A DNA stretch of 6,509 bases from Candidatus Faecivivens stercorigallinarum (lineage in GTDB: Bacteria; Bacillota; Clostridia; Oscillospirales; Ruminococcaceae): positions 1 to 6,509 of the forward strand of contig DVLN01000079.1 of assembly GCA_018715465.1 (NCBI GenBank). The letters run 5' to 3'. Under the pieces are notes generated by a model. It saw only the letters and a program-made list of their open reading frames with translations, was not told the DNA's origin and did not search any database. Shown piece by piece: positions 6,409-6,509 of this stretch. The position numbers and the translations under genes are program-made. Numbering within the stretch: position 1 is the first letter of the stretch; every line of letters begins with the position of its first letter.

Positions 6409-6417
6409 AGTATATCA
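6409..6417 (-). promoter_or_regulatory. Probable extended -10 promoter of the carboxypeptidase gene
   Basis: On the - strand TGA-TATACT forms an extended -10 element (TG at 6417-6416, hexamer 6414-6409). No good -35 is seen 16-18 bases upstream, which the TG extension could offset. Transcription would start near 6402, leaving a leader of about 98 bases to the GTG at 6304. A second TATACT at 6391-6386 also lacks a -35 and would give a shorter leader. A start near 6402 or later would make the GTG at 6385 an unlikely translation start. Confidence 0.5.
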
Positions 6418-6509
6418 CAATTACGCAAAATACGCTACTGTTTTCTGCGATTTTGTCGCAAATCTGCAAAAAAGGCAGTTTGTTTCCGTCACTTTTTCCA
6501 AACCTTTCT

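Noticed and set aside
6464..6478. CTGC / GCAG repeat followed by TTTGTTT on the + strand, considered as a terminator
   Set aside because: The stem has only four base pairs with a seven-base A-rich loop, and no + strand gene precedes it in the window.
1..6509. Mobile element, CRISPR array, tRNA or rRNA
   Set aside because: No spaced direct repeats, transposase or integrase motifs, or tRNA-like cloverleaf were seen. Only one tandem repeat (1693-1726) was found and it is explained by ribosome-binding sites.

Overview
The window looks like ordinary chromosomal DNA of a moderately GC-rich anaerobic Firmicute, most likely class Clostridia, order Oscillospirales. This rests on the protein families present (a DUF6020-type membrane protein, a DUF1624 acyltransferase-like protein, the GlpA-like / pyridine nucleotide oxidoreductase / DUF1667 trio, and a membrane-anchored VanY-type peptidase with a Ser/Asp/Glu/Gly-rich tail), on strong Shine-Dalgarno sites and on compact intrinsic terminators. 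No RNA gene, insertion sequence, phage gene or CRISPR array was seen.

Layout: the 3' part of a polytopic membrane protein gene enters from the left on the + strand (1-849). Everything after it is on the - strand. A strong hairpin at 863-908 separates the two convergent blocks and can terminate transcription from both sides. Reading leftward on the - strand from the right edge there are three units. First is a D-Ala-D-Ala carboxypeptidase-like gene (5144-6304), with a probable extended -10 promoter upstream and an intrinsic terminator at 5085-5119. Second is a tightly overlapping three-gene operon (4893 to 1783). It has a near-consensus promoter (TTGACA-17 bp-TACAAT), a large palindrome directly upstream of the -35, a hairpin in the leader, and a terminator at 1731-1773. 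Third is an acyltransferase-like integral membrane protein gene (923-1690).

The three-gene operon is the functional core. A GlpA/GlpO-type flavoprotein with a C-terminal BFD-like [2Fe-2S] site, a second flavoprotein with two Rossmann dinucleotide-binding motifs, and a small four-cysteine DUF1667 protein are all translationally coupled. They probably form one flavin / iron-sulfur dehydrogenase complex. The usual reading is anaerobic sn-glycerol-3-phosphate oxidation, but no glycerol kinase or facilitator gene lies in the window, so the substrate is inferred from family only. The peptidase acts on peptidoglycan at the outer face of the membrane, and the two other membrane proteins have no demonstrated link to the operon.

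I found no clearly unprecedented system. The most useful leads are the unassigned trio, the operator-like palindrome and leader hairpin that should control it, and a recurring CTGGAAA-type element at several ribosome-binding sites.
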